The position numbers and the translations under genes are program-made. A DNA stretch of 6,670 nt from an uncultured Rhodanobacter sp. (lineage in GTDB: Bacteria > Pseudomonadota > Gammaproteobacteria > Xanthomonadales > Rhodanobacteraceae), in assembly GCA_903827735.1 (NCBI GenBank), contig CAIKJM010000216.1:1-6670 (forward strand), written 5' to 3'. This document shows, in pieces, positions 6,540-6,670 of the stretch (its first letter is position 1; the number at the start of each line of letters is the position of its first letter). The notes beneath the pieces are model-generated. The model did no database searches. It was not told the origin of the DNA and worked only from the letters and a program-made list of their open reading frames with translations.

Positions 6540-6670
6540 TCAGTGCAGAAACAGCTTCTCGGTCATGCGCGCCAGCGGTTTTTCCAGCGCCGATAGCAGT
6601 CGGGGCGGCAGGTCCAGCGGCTTGAGCAGCATCTTCACCGTCATCTCGGCCGGCAAGTGTCGGCGCAGCA
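6540..6670 (-). CDS. 3' end of an unidentified gene, cut by the window edge
   Basis: An open minus-strand frame enters from the right edge and stops at a TGA whose complement is at 6540-6542. It gives the last 42 residues, beginning LRRHLPAEMTVKMLLKPLDL and ending ARMTEKLFLH. The piece is leucine- and lysine-rich with several prolines, probably amphipathic helices at the C-terminus of a soluble or peripheral protein. Codons are strongly GC-rich in third position, as in the neighbouring genes, which supports real coding. It is convergent with the DUF6491-like gene, 37 bases apart. The fragment is too short for me to name a family. Confidence 0.6.
   Translation of the reverse strand, partial: LRRHLPAEMTVKMLLKPLDLPPRLLSALEKPLARMTEKLFLH

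Overview
The window is GC-rich and densely coded, from what looks like a gammaproteobacterium of the Xanthomonadales, most likely Rhodanobacteraceae (Dyella, Rhodanobacter or Luteibacter type). This assignment is inference. It rests on the base composition, on a small lipoprotein resembling the DUF6491 family common in that order, and on a membrane-bound LytTR regulator beside an acyltransferase. I see no RNA genes, insertion sequences, CRISPR arrays or phage genes.

Layout: the left two thirds (about 41-4067) carry four genes on the minus strand. In transcription order they are an OpgC-like acyltransferase-3 membrane enzyme (4067-2862), a 12-helix MFS exporter of the EntS/MFS_3 type (2733-1480), a four-helix membrane protein with a methionine-rich loop (1400-753), and a Gtt1-like glutathione S-transferase (712-41). 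The last three are spaced 79 and 40 bases apart and could be one transcript. A 128-base gap separates the acyltransferase from the exporter and holds a 7-bp-arm inverted repeat. The right third (4221-6502) carries three plus-strand genes: a membrane-anchored LytTR regulator, an uncharacterised lipoprotein with a CxxxC motif, and a DUF6491-like lipoprotein. A gene entering from the right edge on the minus strand (6540-6670) is seen only as its last 42 codons.

The most interesting place is the divergent intergenic region 4068-4220 between the acyltransferase and the LytTR regulator. It contains an inverted repeat, ACCGTT-N10-AACGGT. Each arm, read outside-in with its next three bases, fits the known LytTR half-site consensus. 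The repeat overlaps the -10 of a candidate promoter for the regulator. The working model, an inference, is a self-contained module in which a membrane-embedded one-component LytTR protein senses the envelope and controls both its own gene and a membrane acyltransferase that would decorate an envelope glycan or lipid. The exporter and GST genes look like a general detoxification or export group, and the two lipoproteins like envelope proteins of unknown role.
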